From contig JAFARZ010000005.1 of NCBI GenBank assembly GCA_019245115.1, forward strand, positions 1-64,000: 64,000 bases of DNA, in the 5' to 3' direction. Of this stretch, positions 48,973 through 57,818 are shown piece after piece. A model generated the notes under the pieces. It saw only the letters and a program-made list of their open reading frames with translations. It was not told the DNA's origin and ran no database searches. The number at the start of each line of letters is the position of its first letter. Position 1 is the first letter of the stretch. The position numbers and the translations under genes are program-made. Source of the DNA: Streptosporangiaceae bacterium. Lineage in GTDB: Bacteria; Actinomycetota; Actinomycetes; Streptosporangiales; Streptosporangiaceae.

Positions 48973-50034
48973 CTAATTTCCAAGTAGCATGGAATTTCCA
49001 CGCCAACGTGCTGTTCGCTGTCGAGGCGGGTGTCGCTGGACACAGAGGGTTAAACCACCGCCGTTCTCGGTAAATAAGACAATTGAGGCTCGCTGGGCAA
49101 GTTTCGTGGCCGCGGTCAGGTCCGGGGCGGCGGCGGTGCCGCCCGGCGCGCCCACCGAGAGGGCGCCGGTGGCACAACCGAGCGCGGCTGCCTCGGGCAG
49201 GGTCAGGCCGTTGAGCAGGCCCGCGATCAGTCCGGCGTTGAAGCAGTCGCCCGCGCCGGTGGCGTCGGCCGGCGTCACCGGCGGGAGGCTGACGTGGTGC
49301 CGTACCGGCCCGTCACAGCACAGCGCGCCTCGCTCGCCGAGCTTGATGACCAGCCTGCGGCCGACGAGCCCGCGGCCGGCCGCGGTGAGAACCCCCACCG
49401 CCCCGTCCAGGCTGGACTCGCGGCTCAGCGCAAGCGCCTCCGCCTCATTCGGCAGCAGCACGTCAGTCTGCGCGATCGCCGCGGACAAGCGGACCCCGCC
49501 CCATCGGCCCGTTGGATCCCAGTTGGTGTCCAGCGACGTGGTGGCGCCCGCTGCCCGGGCGGCGGTGAACAGCGAGGCCAGACCCGGTCCCAGGGACTCA
49601 GAAAGCAGGAAGTACGAGCTGGCATGGACATGCCGGGCCCGGGCCAGCAGAAACCCCGGGACGTCCGCCGCGGTCAGTGAGGCCATCGCGCCGAGCGCGG
49701 TGAGGATCGCGCGGTCCGCACCCGACGACATTGCCACCGTCATGCCGGTGGGCAGGTCGTCGCGGATGACGACCGCGCTCACGTCGACCCCGGAACCGGC
49801 CAGCTGGTCCAGCATGAACCGCCCGGCCGGGTCGGCGCCCACCGCGGCCACGAGGCAGACGCGAAGCCCCAGCCGGGCCGCGGCTACCGCCGTGATCGCG
49901 GCGGATCCGCCGATGACCAGGCTGATGCCTTCCACCAGCTTCTCCTGCTGGCCGAACGCGGGGGTGACGTCGCTACCCAGCACGAGCACGTCCGGGTTGC
50001 AGTCGCCCAGCACCACCAGGTCATGCGGTGACAA
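48973..50034 (-). CDS. PfkB family carbohydrate kinase
   Basis: Protein of 353 residues. It is a ribokinase-fold sugar kinase: LVVLGDCNPDVLVLGSDV at the start, ISLVIGGSAAITAVAAARLG for the first signature, DTNWDPTGRW in the substrate side, and the catalytic TPADATGAGDCFNAGLIAGLLNG near 254-276 with the G-A-G-D base. The last 35 residues (after KLAQRAS) are unusual, Arg-rich and end near repeat R3, as if the 3' end had been replaced. In this cluster it may phosphorylate tagatose-6-phosphate or a related hexose. It is the last gene of the seven-gene operon and overlaps the DeoR gene by 14 bp. Confidence 0.88.
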   Translation of the reverse strand: MSPHDLVVLGDCNPDVLVLGSDVTPAFGQQEKLVEGISLVIGGSAAITAVAAARLGLRVCLVAAVGADPAGRFMLDQLAGSGVDVSAVVIRDDLPTGMTVAMSSGADRAILTALGAMASLTAADVPGFLLARARHVHASSYFLLSESLGPGLASLFTAARAAGATTSLDTNWDPTGRWGGVRLSAAIAQTDVLLPNEAEALALSRESSLDGAVGVLTAAGRGLVGRRLVIKLGERGALCCDGPVRHHVSLPPVTPADATGAGDCFNAGLIAGLLNGLTLPEAAALGCATGALSVGAPGGTAAAPDLTAATKLAQRASIVLFTENGGGLTLCVQRHPPRQRTARWRGNSMLLGN

Positions 50035-50806
50035 CGTCCACCCCGGCGGCCTCCAGCCTCGCCACGTCCGAAGCGCCTATACCCGCGTCGGTGACCAGGA
50101 CGTCTATCTCGCGGATCGTGCAGATCCTGGCGAAGGCACGGCCTCCCACCTTGGAGCTGTCCGCGACGATGATCACCTGGTTGGCCTGGCGGGCCATCAG
50201 CCAGTTGATGCTCGCCTCGCCTTCGTGATGGGCGGTGGCGCCGGCCGCGGCGTCGATCCCGTCCACGCCCAGGATGGCCAGGTCGAGCGTGACCTGCTCC
50301 AGCACGCTGGTGCCCAGCGGCCCGGTGAGCTCATACGACTGCGGCCGGGCCACCCCGCCGGTTACCACGATCTTGATGTGCTGGCGTATCGCGAGGTCGG
50401 TCGCGATGTTGAGCGCGTTGGTGACCAGGGTGAGCGCCGGTGTGGCGCTGCCCGAGCCGAGGTCCGGGCGGGTGGCCAGCGCCCGCGCCACCTCGGTCGT
50501 GGTGGTGCCGCCGTTGAGCCCGACGATCTGGCCGGCCCGCACCATGCCGGCGGCCAGCGCCCCGATGCGCTGCTTCTCCGAGGAATGGCGCTCGGTCTTG
50601 TACCGCAGTGGCAGGTCATAGGTCACGCCCTGCGCGATGGCGCCGCCCCGGATCCTGGTGAGCATCTGCTGGCTGGCCAGCTCGTCGAAGTCACGGCGGA
50701 CGGTGGCCGGGGACACGTCCAGCGCCTTGGCGGCGTCTTCCACCTGGAGCTGGCCGGCCTCGGCCAGCAGTTCCAGCAGTTCATTCCACCGGCGATAACG
50801 GCTCAC
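50021..50806 (-). CDS. DeoR family transcriptional regulator
   Basis: Protein of 261 residues. The N-terminal DeoR helix-turn-helix is RWNELLELLAEAGQLQVEDAAKALDVSPATVRRDFDELASQQMLTRIRGGA near 6-56. The C-terminal sugar-phosphate sensor has IVGLNGGTTTTEVARAL near 93-109 and VVTGGVARPQSYELTGPLG. It should repress or activate the operon in response to a sugar phosphate. The inverted repeats in the divergent region at 55698 and 55745 are likely binding sites (inference). Confidence 0.92.
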   Translation of the reverse strand: MSRYRRWNELLELLAEAGQLQVEDAAKALDVSPATVRRDFDELASQQMLTRIRGGAIAQGVTYDLPLRYKTERHSSEKQRIGALAAGMVRAGQIVGLNGGTTTTEVARALATRPDLGSGSATPALTLVTNALNIATDLAIRQHIKIVVTGGVARPQSYELTGPLGTSVLEQVTLDLAILGVDGIDAAAGATAHHEGEASINWLMARQANQVIIVADSSKVGGRAFARICTIREIDVLVTDAGIGASDVARLEAAGVDVVTA

Positions 50807-50827
50807 GGACGCACCCTCCGATCACGA

Positions 50828-51661
50828 TCACGCTCTGATCACGCCGAGCAGCCGGGCGACCTCTTCGGCCAGCGCCTGCCGCCCAGCCGCACCGTACGCC
50901 CGAGGGTCCACCATCGCAGCGTCATCGGCCAGGCACCGGCGGATGGCGGCGGTGAACACCTTGTTCAGCTGGGTCGCGATGTTGATCTTCGTCAGGCCGG
51001 CCCCGATCGCGGCGGCCAGGTCCCGGTCGGGCACCCCCGACGAGCCGTGCAGCACCAGCGGGACGTCGACCGCCCGCCGGATCGCACCGATGAGCCCGAA
51101 ATCAAGGACCGCGTCACGGGTCAGCATGGCGTGCGAGCTGCCGACCGCTACCGCCAGCGCGTCCACGCCGGTCGCCGCCACGTAATCCGCCGCCTCCCCT
51201 GGAACGGTGCGGGCCACGGGCGAATGCACGCCGTTCTTGCCGTCGATCTCCCCGAGTTCCGCTTCGACCCATAGTCCCCTCGGCTGGCACCACCGGGCAA
51301 CCTCGGCGGTGGCCTTGACGTTGTGCGCGTATCGCAGTTTCGAGGCGTCGTACATCACCGATCCGAAGCCCAGCCCGGCCGCCTCCTGGACCAGCTCCGT
51401 GCTGGTCGCGTGGTCCAGGTGCACCGCGACCGGCACCGCTGCCGAGCGCGCGATGGCCACGCAGGCCCGGCCGACGGGCGCCAGGGCGCCGTGGTAGGCG
51501 GCGCAGTTCTCGCTGATCTGCAGCACGACCGGGGCGTGGGCGGCTTCCGCGCCGGTGACGATGGCTTCGGCGTGCTCGACGCCGATGACGTTGAACGCGC
51601 CGACGCCACGGCCAGCCGCGCGGGCCGGCCCGATGATCTCGTACATCGCGGACAGCGGCAT
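50828..51661 (-). CDS. class II fructose/tagatose-bisphosphate aldolase (GatY/KbaY type)
   Basis: Protein of 277 residues. The zinc-dependent aldolase fold is clear: AFNVIGVEHAEAIVTGAEAAHAPVVLQIS near 22-50, zinc ligands in VHLDHATS near 79-86, VEAELGEIDG near 131-140, SSHAML near 174, PLVLHGSSGVPD near 199-210, and KINIATQLN near 223-231. The GatY/KbaY subgroup cleaves tagatose-1,6-bisphosphate, and close relatives act on related sugars. Its neighbours (SIS protein, PfkB kinase) fit the galactosamine/tagatose route. The SIS gene stop codon precedes it by 2 bp. Confidence 0.9.
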   Translation of the reverse strand: MPLSAMYEIIGPARAAGRGVGAFNVIGVEHAEAIVTGAEAAHAPVVLQISENCAAYHGALAPVGRACVAIARSAAVPVAVHLDHATSTELVQEAAGLGFGSVMYDASKLRYAHNVKATAEVARWCQPRGLWVEAELGEIDGKNGVHSPVARTVPGEAADYVAATGVDALAVAVGSSHAMLTRDAVLDFGLIGAIRRAVDVPLVLHGSSGVPDRDLAAAIGAGLTKINIATQLNKVFTAAIRRCLADDAAMVDPRAYGAAGRQALAEEVARLLGVIRA

Positions 51662-51663
51662 CC

Positions 51664-52560
51664 TCAGCGCCTGGTCAGGATTACCGAACGGGTCAGGTTG
51701 CGCGGCCGGTCCGGGTCCAGTCCGCGGGTGCGAGCCGCCGCGACGGCGAGCATGTGTACGCGGACCAGTTCCGCGAGCGGGTCCTCTTCGCCGGCCCAGC
51801 AGAGGCCGCCCGTCGCGGCGATCTCGTCAGCCAGGCCGTCCGGTGAGGTGCCGAACAGCCACACGATGCTGCCTTCGCCGGTCACCGCGGCCGGACCGTG
51901 CCGGTATTCCATGGCGGGGTAGGCCTCGGTCCACAGGCCGGCCGACTCACGCAGCTTGAGTGCGGCCTCGTTGGCCAGGCCGTACGTCCAGCCGGTGCCG
52001 AGGAAGGTGAACTGCCGGGCGGCCAGTAGCTCCACCGGAAGCGCCGTCGCCAGTATCCGCTCGGCCGCCTCTGCCGCCGGGCCGGGGTCGTGCCCCAGGT
52101 GCGCGCGCAGCAGGGCCAGCTCGGTGGTGGCGAACCGTGTCTGGACGACCGATTCCTCGTCCGCGAAGCTCAGGTCGATGACATCGTCGGCCGCTCGCGC
52201 CACGGGTGTGTCAACCCCCGTGGTGATGGCGACCGTCGGCACGGTGCCACGCAGCCTGCCGAGCAACTGGAGGATTTCGGTGGTGGTCCCGGACCGGGAC
52301 AGCACCAGGACGCGGTCGTACCTCCGGCGCACGGGCATCTCCGATGCCGCGAAGGCATCGGTTTCCCCGTGCCCGGCCGCCTCTCGCGCCGCTGCGTAGG
52401 CCTGGGCCATGAACCAGGAGGTGCCGCAGCCCGCGACCGCGACTCTCTCGCCGCGGGCCGGCAGCGATGCCGCGACGGCCGGATCCGCCGCGAGCTGCCC
52501 GGCCCGCCGCCAGCACGCTGGCTGTGACGCGACCTCCTGCTCCGTCTGCTCGCCTGTCAA
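51664..52560 (-). CDS. double SIS-domain sugar isomerase/deaminase (AgaS-like)
   Basis: Protein of 298 residues with two SIS folds: VAVAGCGTSWFMAQAYAAAREAAG near 42-65, VLVLSRSGTTTEILQLLGRLRG near 84-105, and FTFLGTGWTYGLANEAALKLRESAGLWTEAYPAMEYRHGP near 183-222. AgaS-type enzymes convert galactosamine-6-phosphate to tagatose-6-phosphate; others are glucosamine-6-phosphate isomerases. The cluster context favours a galactosamine-type substrate, but no deacetylase gene is present. It lies 15 bp after the permease gene. Confidence 0.9.
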   Translation of the reverse strand: MTGEQTEQEVASQPACWRRAGQLAADPAVAASLPARGERVAVAGCGTSWFMAQAYAAAREAAGHGETDAFAASEMPVRRRYDRVLVLSRSGTTTEILQLLGRLRGTVPTVAITTGVDTPVARAADDVIDLSFADEESVVQTRFATTELALLRAHLGHDPGPAAEAAERILATALPVELLAARQFTFLGTGWTYGLANEAALKLRESAGLWTEAYPAMEYRHGPAAVTGEGSIVWLFGTSPDGLADEIAATGGLCWAGEEDPLAELVRVHMLAVAAARTRGLDPDRPRNLTRSVILTRR

Positions 52561-52575
52561 AAGTGTCTCCCTCTC

Positions 52576-53430
52576 TCATGTGCCTGCTAGACCCGTGGCG
52601 GCCACCGAACGGACGAAATGGCGCTGGGCCAGGAAGAAGATCAGCAGCATCGGCGCGAGGCTCATCACGTTGCCCGCCATCAGCAGGGTCCACTGGGTCG
52701 AATGTGAACCCTGGAATGTGGCCAGTCCCAGCGGCAGCGTCATCTGGCTGGTGGACGTGACCGCGATCAGCGGCCACAGGAAGTTGTTCCAGGAATCCAG
52801 GAACGTCAGCGCGGCCAGCGTGGACAGCGCCGGGATCGCCAGTGGCAGCACGATGCGGATCAGCACGGTCAGCCTGCTGGCCCCGTCCACCCGGGCGGAT
52901 TCCTCGTACTCCAGCGGGAGAGTGCGGAAGAACTGGCGCAGGAAGAAGATGCCGAACGCGGTTGCCGCGTTGGGCAGGATGAGCGCGCCGATGTGATTGA
53001 TCCCGACCGCGGCCAGCACATGCACGCCCAGCCATTTGGTGATGATGAACTGCGGGATCATCGTGACCTGGAACGGCACCATGAGCGTGGCCATGATCAC
53101 GGCGAACAGGACGCCCCGGCCGAGGAAGCGGAATCGCGCGAACGCGTACCCGGCCAGCGAGCACAGCACCAGGTTGCTGACCACCGTGACCGCGGCGACC
53201 ACGACGCTATTAAAGAAGAATCTAACGAACGGCGCGCCGTGCAACGCATCCGGATAGTTGGCGAACCTCAGCACGTGCGGGGTGAGCACCGGCGGGAAGC
53301 GCAGCGCCTCCGCGGGGGTCTCCAGCGAGGTCACCAGCAGCCAGATGAACGGGAAGATCAGTACCAGCGTGGCCGGGATCAGCACCAGATGCCACGGGCT
53401 GAACGGCAGCCGCGATCGGATCGCCGTCAT
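52576..53430 (-). CDS. sugar ABC transporter permease (MalG type)
   Basis: Protein of 284 residues with six membrane spans (WHLVLIPATLVLIFPFIWLLVTSL first). The coupling-helix EAA motif is YEESARVDGASRLTVLIRIVLPLAIP near 181-206. It forms the membrane channel with the product of the gene upstream, and its start overlaps that gene by 4 bp (ATGA). No ATPase gene is in the operon; actinomycetes commonly share one MsiK-type ATPase. Confidence 0.93.
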   Translation of the reverse strand: MTAIRSRLPFSPWHLVLIPATLVLIFPFIWLLVTSLETPAEALRFPPVLTPHVLRFANYPDALHGAPFVRFFFNSVVVAAVTVVSNLVLCSLAGYAFARFRFLGRGVLFAVIMATLMVPFQVTMIPQFIITKWLGVHVLAAVGINHIGALILPNAATAFGIFFLRQFFRTLPLEYEESARVDGASRLTVLIRIVLPLAIPALSTLAALTFLDSWNNFLWPLIAVTSTSQMTLPLGLATFQGSHSTQWTLLMAGNVMSLAPMLLIFFLAQRHFVRSVAATGLAGT

Positions 53431-54371
53431 GATCGGTAATAGGTGAAGCGTCGGCCGGCCCGGAACTGGATCACGGTGACCACGATGATGACGAGGAACA
53501 GGAAGTACGCGATGGCCGACGCGTACCCGAAGTTGAACTGCTGGAACGCCTGGTCATAGAGGTAGTAGACGAGGACAGTGGTCGCGTTGAGCGGACCACC
53601 CTGGGTGCTCAGGTACACCTCGTCGAACAGCTGGAGCGCGTTGATCGTGAGCCACACGGCCAGGAACAGCGTCGCCGGGCTGAGCAGCGGAAGGGTCACC
53701 CGGCGGAACGTGTGCCAGTGCCCGGCCCCGTCGATCGCGGCCGCCTCCAGCAGGTTCTGCGGGACGCCCTGTAGCGCGGCCAGGTAGATGACGACCGCGA
53801 AGCCGGTCCAGCCCCAGATCGTCATGATCACGATCACGTACAGCGCCTCGGACGGCGAGTTCAGGAACTGCTGCTGCGGTATGCCGGCCTTGCCCAGCAC
53901 GTAGTTGGCGATCCCGTAGGAGGGGTCGAACAGCCAGATGAAGACGATCGCCTCGCTGATGGTGGAGATGGCCATCGTCGCGTAGGCGGCGGTCCGGTAC
54001 AGCGAGATGAAGCGGATCTTCCGGTTCATCGCCACGGCCAGGAACAGCCCGGTGACCATGGTTCCCGGCACGAACAGCGCGGTGTAGATGAGCGTGTGCT
54101 GGATGGCCTGCGCCACGATCGGGTCGTGCACCATCTGCCGGTAGTTCTTCAGGCCCACGAACGGAGTGTCCGGAGTAAGCAGGTTGTTCCGCTGGAAGGA
54201 CATCACCGCCGACCAGACGATGGGCGCCGCGCCGAACAAGACGATGATCGCGACGCCGGGGGTGACGAAGGCCCATCCGGTGAACTGCTCCGAGGCCATC
54301 TTCGCGCGGCGGCGCTGCCGGGGTCTGGTCCCCGCTTCCCTTGGCCGCAGCAAGGTGCCGGAAATCGCCAT
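53427..54371 (-). CDS. sugar ABC transporter permease (MalF type)
   Basis: Protein of 314 residues with six membrane spans. The EAA loop reads NLLEAAAIDGAGHWHTFRRVTLPLLSP near 212-238. The N-terminal 30 residues are Arg-rich (TRPRQRRRAKMASEQF). Its start overlaps the solute-binding protein stop codon by one base. Together with the following permease it imports the sugar bound by the lipoprotein. Confidence 0.93.
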   Translation of the reverse strand: MAISGTLLRPREAGTRPRQRRRAKMASEQFTGWAFVTPGVAIIVLFGAAPIVWSAVMSFQRNNLLTPDTPFVGLKNYRQMVHDPIVAQAIQHTLIYTALFVPGTMVTGLFLAVAMNRKIRFISLYRTAAYATMAISTISEAIVFIWLFDPSYGIANYVLGKAGIPQQQFLNSPSEALYVIVIMTIWGWTGFAVVIYLAALQGVPQNLLEAAAIDGAGHWHTFRRVTLPLLSPATLFLAVWLTINALQLFDEVYLSTQGGPLNATTVLVYYLYDQAFQQFNFGYASAIAYFLFLVIIVVTVIQFRAGRRFTYYRS

Positions 54372-55687
54372 CAGCTCGCGGCGAGGGCCTGGTTGACCTG
54401 CTGCGCGGCGGCGGCCAGCGCCGCCTGCGGCTGGCTCTTGCCGAGCAGCACCGACACGATCATCGTGCCGAGGATCTGTGAGATCTTCGGGTATTGCGGG
54501 ATCTGCGGCCGGGCCTGGCGGACGTTGGCCAGGTTGGTGACGAACGTACTCACCCCGGGCAGAGTGCTGTTCATCTGCTGGCTGAAGCCGCTCGCGTCAC
54601 CCACTGACTGCCGGGTGGGCAGGTCGCCGGTCTGCATCGAGAAGTACTTGACCTGGGCGGGCGCGGTCAGCCACAGGAGGAACTTCTCCGCCGCGGCGAC
54701 GTTGGCCGCGCCGTTGTTGAACACCACCCAGTTGTCCGGCCCGGAGATGGTCTGGTGGCCTTTTCCGTCTGGGTAGGCCGGCATCACCTGCACTCCGTAC
54801 TTCACGTTGGTGAACGTGGCCAGGTCCCAGGGCCCGGTGACCAGCATCCCGATCTTGCCCGAGTTGAACAGGTTGTCGTACGCGGAGTCGGTCGGGTCCA
54901 GGTACATCGACCTGTCCGTGACGGCCATGGCGCGCAGCGTGTTCAGCGACGCCAGCCCGGCTGGTGAGTTGAACGCGGCCTGCTTGCCGTCCGCGGACAG
55001 CAACTGTCCGCCGGCCTCCCACAGCAGGGCCTCCCAGTGCCACACCGTGTCCTCGTTCCCCGGGGTCACGTACGCGGTGCCGTACTGCTTGATGGCTGGA
55101 TTGGTCAGCTTCTTCGCGTCCGCCTGGAACTCCTGCCAGGTCCAGTCCGGACCTGGTGGCGTCAGCCCAGCGTTGGCGAACAGCGTCTTGTTGTAGACCA
55201 CGGCCAGGTTGTCGACCAGCGCGGGGACGCCGATCACCTTGCCGTTGACGGTGGCCACGTCCCGCTCGCCCACCCAGAAGTCGTTCCAGTTGACTCCCGG
55301 CTGCTGGACCGCGGTGCTCAGGTTCACCACCTGGGGGATCTGCGCCACGTTCGGCGCCCACGAGCCGTAAAGGTAGGCGATGTCCGGCGGGCTGCCGCCG
55401 CGTACCGCGGTCAGCACCTTCTGCAGCGAGTCGTCGTTGTTCACGAACAGCGTGCTGACCTTCTGACCGGGATGCTGGTGCTCGTATTCGCTCACCAGGT
55501 ACGCGAACGCCTTCGCCTCGACCTGCGTGTAGCCCTCCCAGATCTGGATCGTGCTGCTGCCCTTCGCTCCGCCGCTGCCCGAGCTCGCGTCGGTCCCGCA
55601 CGCCGCCAGGCCGAGCGCGGCCACGGTGATCACGGTGATCGGACCAGCTACGGCAGCCCGCAGCCCATGCTTTGCCATCACGCTCAC
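54371..55687 (-). CDS. extracellular sugar-binding lipoprotein of an ABC importer
   Basis: Protein of 438 residues. The signal peptide ends with a lipobox LAAC (LGLAACGTDASSGSGG near 25-40), so the mature protein is lipid-anchored outside. The family 1 binding fold is supported by TIQIWEGYTQVEAKAFAYLVSEYEHQHPG near 46-74, GKVIGVPALVDNLAVVYNKTLF, and the family's C-terminal PQAALAAAAQQVNQAL. It captures an oligosaccharide or amino sugar. It is the first gene of a seven-gene minus-strand operon (binding protein, two permeases, SIS, aldolase, DeoR, PfkB). Confidence 0.93.
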   Translation of the reverse strand: MSVMAKHGLRAAVAGPITVITVAALGLAACGTDASSGSGGAKGSSTIQIWEGYTQVEAKAFAYLVSEYEHQHPGQKVSTLFVNNDDSLQKVLTAVRGGSPPDIAYLYGSWAPNVAQIPQVVNLSTAVQQPGVNWNDFWVGERDVATVNGKVIGVPALVDNLAVVYNKTLFANAGLTPPGPDWTWQEFQADAKKLTNPAIKQYGTAYVTPGNEDTVWHWEALLWEAGGQLLSADGKQAAFNSPAGLASLNTLRAMAVTDRSMYLDPTDSAYDNLFNSGKIGMLVTGPWDLATFTNVKYGVQVMPAYPDGKGHQTISGPDNWVVFNNGAANVAAAEKFLLWLTAPAQVKYFSMQTGDLPTRQSVGDASGFSQQMNSTLPGVSTFVTNLANVRQARPQIPQYPKISQILGTMIVSVLLGKSQPQAALAAAAQQVNQALAAS

Positions 55688-55697
55688 CGTCCAGACC

Positions 55698-55723
55698 TGA
55701 TCAAAGTAAGCAAGTTTTGATCA
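55698..55723. promoter_or_regulatory. TGATCAAA-10-TTTGATCA inverted repeat between divergent sugar genes
   Basis: Perfect 8-bp arms separated by 10 bp, 11 bp upstream of the binding-protein gene start and 73 bp upstream of the GH4 gene. The layout fits a DeoR-family operator. An extra TTTGATCAATAG half-site overlaps the right arm. Confidence 0.65.
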
Positions 55724-55744
55724 ATAGTTTGCAGGTCTCGCGGG

Positions 55745-55758
55745 GTTGTTGCAACAAC
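55745..55758. promoter_or_regulatory. perfect 14-bp palindrome GTTGTTGCAACAAC
   Basis: It lies 38-51 bp upstream of the GH4 start, in a position that could block or activate that promoter. It is unrelated to the TGATCAAA repeat, so it may serve a second regulator. Confidence 0.55.
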
Positions 55759-55795
55759 TTGATTGAAACTCGGCCGGATGTAACACTAATGGACC

Positions 55796-57139
55796 ATGAT
55801 CCAGGTGACCTTCGTCGGCGCGGGCAGCGTCGAGTTCACCCGGAACGTGGTGACGGATCTGTGTGGTTACCCCGAGTTCCGGAACGGCCTGAAGCTGACG
55901 CTGTACGACATCAGCGCGGAGCGGCTGGCCCACGCCGAGCGGCTGGCCAGCAGGATCTCCGCGCAGACCGGAGCGGGCGCGGTGGTGACCGCCACTGCGG
56001 ACCGGCGTGCGGCACTGGCCGGCGCGGACTACGTGATCAACGAGGTGCAGGTCGGGGGGTACGTCGCCACCCGCGCGGACTTCGACATCCCCGCTCGGTA
56101 CGGCGTCCGTCAGACGATCGGGGACACGATCGGCATCGGCGGCATCTTCCGCGGCTTGCGGACGATCCCGGTGGTGATGGCGCTGGCGCGGGACATGCTG
56201 GAGGTCTGCCCGGACGCCTACCTGCTCAGCTACAGCAACCCCATGGCCATGCTGCCGTGGGCGGTGTACGAAGGCACGGGTTTCACCCGCGTGTTCGGGC
56301 TGTGCCACTCGGTCCGGGACACCCACGCCTTCCTTACCGGCCTGGTCGGTGCCGACCCCGCCCGGGTTCGGTTCCTCACCGCGGGCTTCAACCACCAGGC
56401 GTTCGTGCTCCGCTTCGAGCAGGATGGTGAGTCCCTGTACCCACGGCTGGCTTCGGCCATCGACAGTTCCCCCGAGCTTGCTCGGCGGGTCCGGGTGGAG
56501 ATCTTCCGCCGGTTCGGGTACTTCCCGACCGAGTCCAGCGAGCACTCAGCGGAGTACGTGCCGTGGTTCATGCGCCATCACGATCAGCTCGAACAGTTCC
56601 GCATCTTCGTGGGCGACTACCTGGCCCGGTCCGAGGAGAACCTGCGCGAGCTGGAATCGCTGCGGAAGGCGCTGGACTCGGAGGGTTTTCTGAGCGGCCG
56701 CGCGGCGGCTCAGCCGACGCGCGCGCTCCAGCAAGCACCGGAGCTTTCGCCCACGCACGAGCTCGCGTCGCTGTTCATCCACGCGCTGGAGACCGGAACC
56801 GAACGTGAGCTGCACGTCAACATCCGCAACGGCGGGCTTATCTCCAGCCTGCCCGACGAATGCTGTGTCGAGGTGCCATGCGTGGTCGGCGCGAACGGGG
56901 CTAAACCGGTGCCGGTCGGCGCGCTTCCGCCGCAGCTGGCCGCCCTGAACCGGACGTTCCTCAACGTGGTCGAACTGACCGTCCGGGCGGCGCTGGCGGA
57001 ATCGCGCGAGCACACATACCAGGCCGCGCTGCTCGACCCGAACACGGCCGCCACGCTGACCACGACCCAGACCGTCGCGATGTGCGACGAGCTGTTCCAG
57101 GCGCACCGCGACCTGCTCCCCTGGGCCCACCCTCGCTGA
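55796..57139 (+). CDS. GH4 family glycosidase (alpha-galactosidase/6-phospho-glycosidase)
   Basis: Protein of 447 residues of the NAD- and Mn-dependent GH4 family: VTFVGAGSVEFTRNVVTDL near 4-22 for NAD binding, TLYDISAERLAHAERLA, SNPMAMLPWAVYEGTGFTRVFGLCHSV near 147-173 with the metal-binding Cys-His, and LTAGFNHQAFVLRF near 192-205. MelA-type alpha-galactosidases have this C-H-S-V motif. It stays in the cytoplasm (no signal peptide) and would cleave imported alpha-galactosides. It is divergent from the ABC operon and shares its regulatory region. Confidence 0.92.
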   Translation: MIQVTFVGAGSVEFTRNVVTDLCGYPEFRNGLKLTLYDISAERLAHAERLASRISAQTGAGAVVTATADRRAALAGADYVINEVQVGGYVATRADFDIPARYGVRQTIGDTIGIGGIFRGLRTIPVVMALARDMLEVCPDAYLLSYSNPMAMLPWAVYEGTGFTRVFGLCHSVRDTHAFLTGLVGADPARVRFLTAGFNHQAFVLRFEQDGESLYPRLASAIDSSPELARRVRVEIFRRFGYFPTESSEHSAEYVPWFMRHHDQLEQFRIFVGDYLARSEENLRELESLRKALDSEGFLSGRAAAQPTRALQQAPELSPTHELASLFIHALETGTERELHVNIRNGGLISSLPDECCVEVPCVVGANGAKPVPVGALPPQLAALNRTFLNVVELTVRAALAESREHTYQAALLDPNTAATLTTTQTVAMCDELFQAHRDLLPWAHPR

Positions 57140-57171
57140 CCCCCGCCCGCCCCGCCCGCCCCTTCCCATGA

Positions 57172-57816
57172 TCATGCTTCGACCGCGTAGACGATCACGT
57201 TGCTCAGGTAGGTCCCGAGAGCGGCGTCGAAGGTGCCGCCGCAGGTGATCAGGCGCAGCTCCGGGTCCGGGGCCGGGTCATATACGGCCCGGGTCGGAAA
57301 GGAGCTCTTCAGGTACGTCTCTGTCCTGGTGACGCGGAAGACGGCGAGCGTGCCGTCCGCTCGCCGGACGTAGACCTTGTTCCCTTTCCGCAGGCTGGCG
57401 AGCCGGTAGAAGACCCCGGGGCCGGTGCGGGAGTCGATGTGCCCGGCGATCACGGCCGGCCCGATCGCGCCCGGCCGCGGACTCCCGGTGTACCAGCCCG
57501 CGACGGACGTGCTCGACGGCACCTGCAACACGCCGCTTGCCGCCAGCCCCAGGCGGATCAGCGTCGTGTTCACGCCGATCACCGGGATCGTGAGCCAGAC
57601 AGGCGTGGCCACCGGGCGGGAGTCCGCTGGCTGCGGCGGTGCCGCGATCCGGCCCGTCGGCGCGGGCAGCGGGGCGGTCAGCGCCGCCGGCCGCGCGGCC
57701 GGTGTGTGCTGCCGGGTGGTTAGCAACCCGGCGACACCCACCCCGGCCATGACCAGGCCGGCTGCCACGAGGCAGGCCACCAGGCCGATCGGAGTCCTCG
57801 GCTGGCCGGCGTGCAC
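57172..57816 (-). CDS. class E/F-type sortase
   Basis: Protein of 214 residues from GTG 57816, which lies 2 bp after the stop codon of the DUF4397 gene; longer in-frame starts overlap that gene and are less likely. There is one N-terminal membrane anchor (IGLVACLVAAGLVMAGVGVAGLL near 9-31) and a Pro/Ala-rich linker. The sortase barrel has the catalytic His in AVIAGHIDSRTGPGVFYRL near 129-147, the Cys in ELRLITCGGTFD near 189-200, and the usual Arg nearby. It attaches proteins to the cell wall or pilus-like structures. Confidence 0.9.
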   Translation of the reverse strand: MHAGQPRTPIGLVACLVAAGLVMAGVGVAGLLTTRQHTPAARPAALTAPLPAPTGRIAAPPQPADSRPVATPVWLTIPVIGVNTTLIRLGLAASGVLQVPSSTSVAGWYTGSPRPGAIGPAVIAGHIDSRTGPGVFYRLASLRKGNKVYVRRADGTLAVFRVTRTETYLKSSFPTRAVYDPAPDPELRLITCGGTFDAALGTYLSNVIVYAVEA

Positions 57817-57818
57817 GC

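Noticed and set aside
48989-51274. Open frame of 761 codons antisense to the PfkB, DeoR and aldolase genes
   Set aside because: Ser/Arg/Pro-rich shadow; three clear families are encoded on the minus strand.
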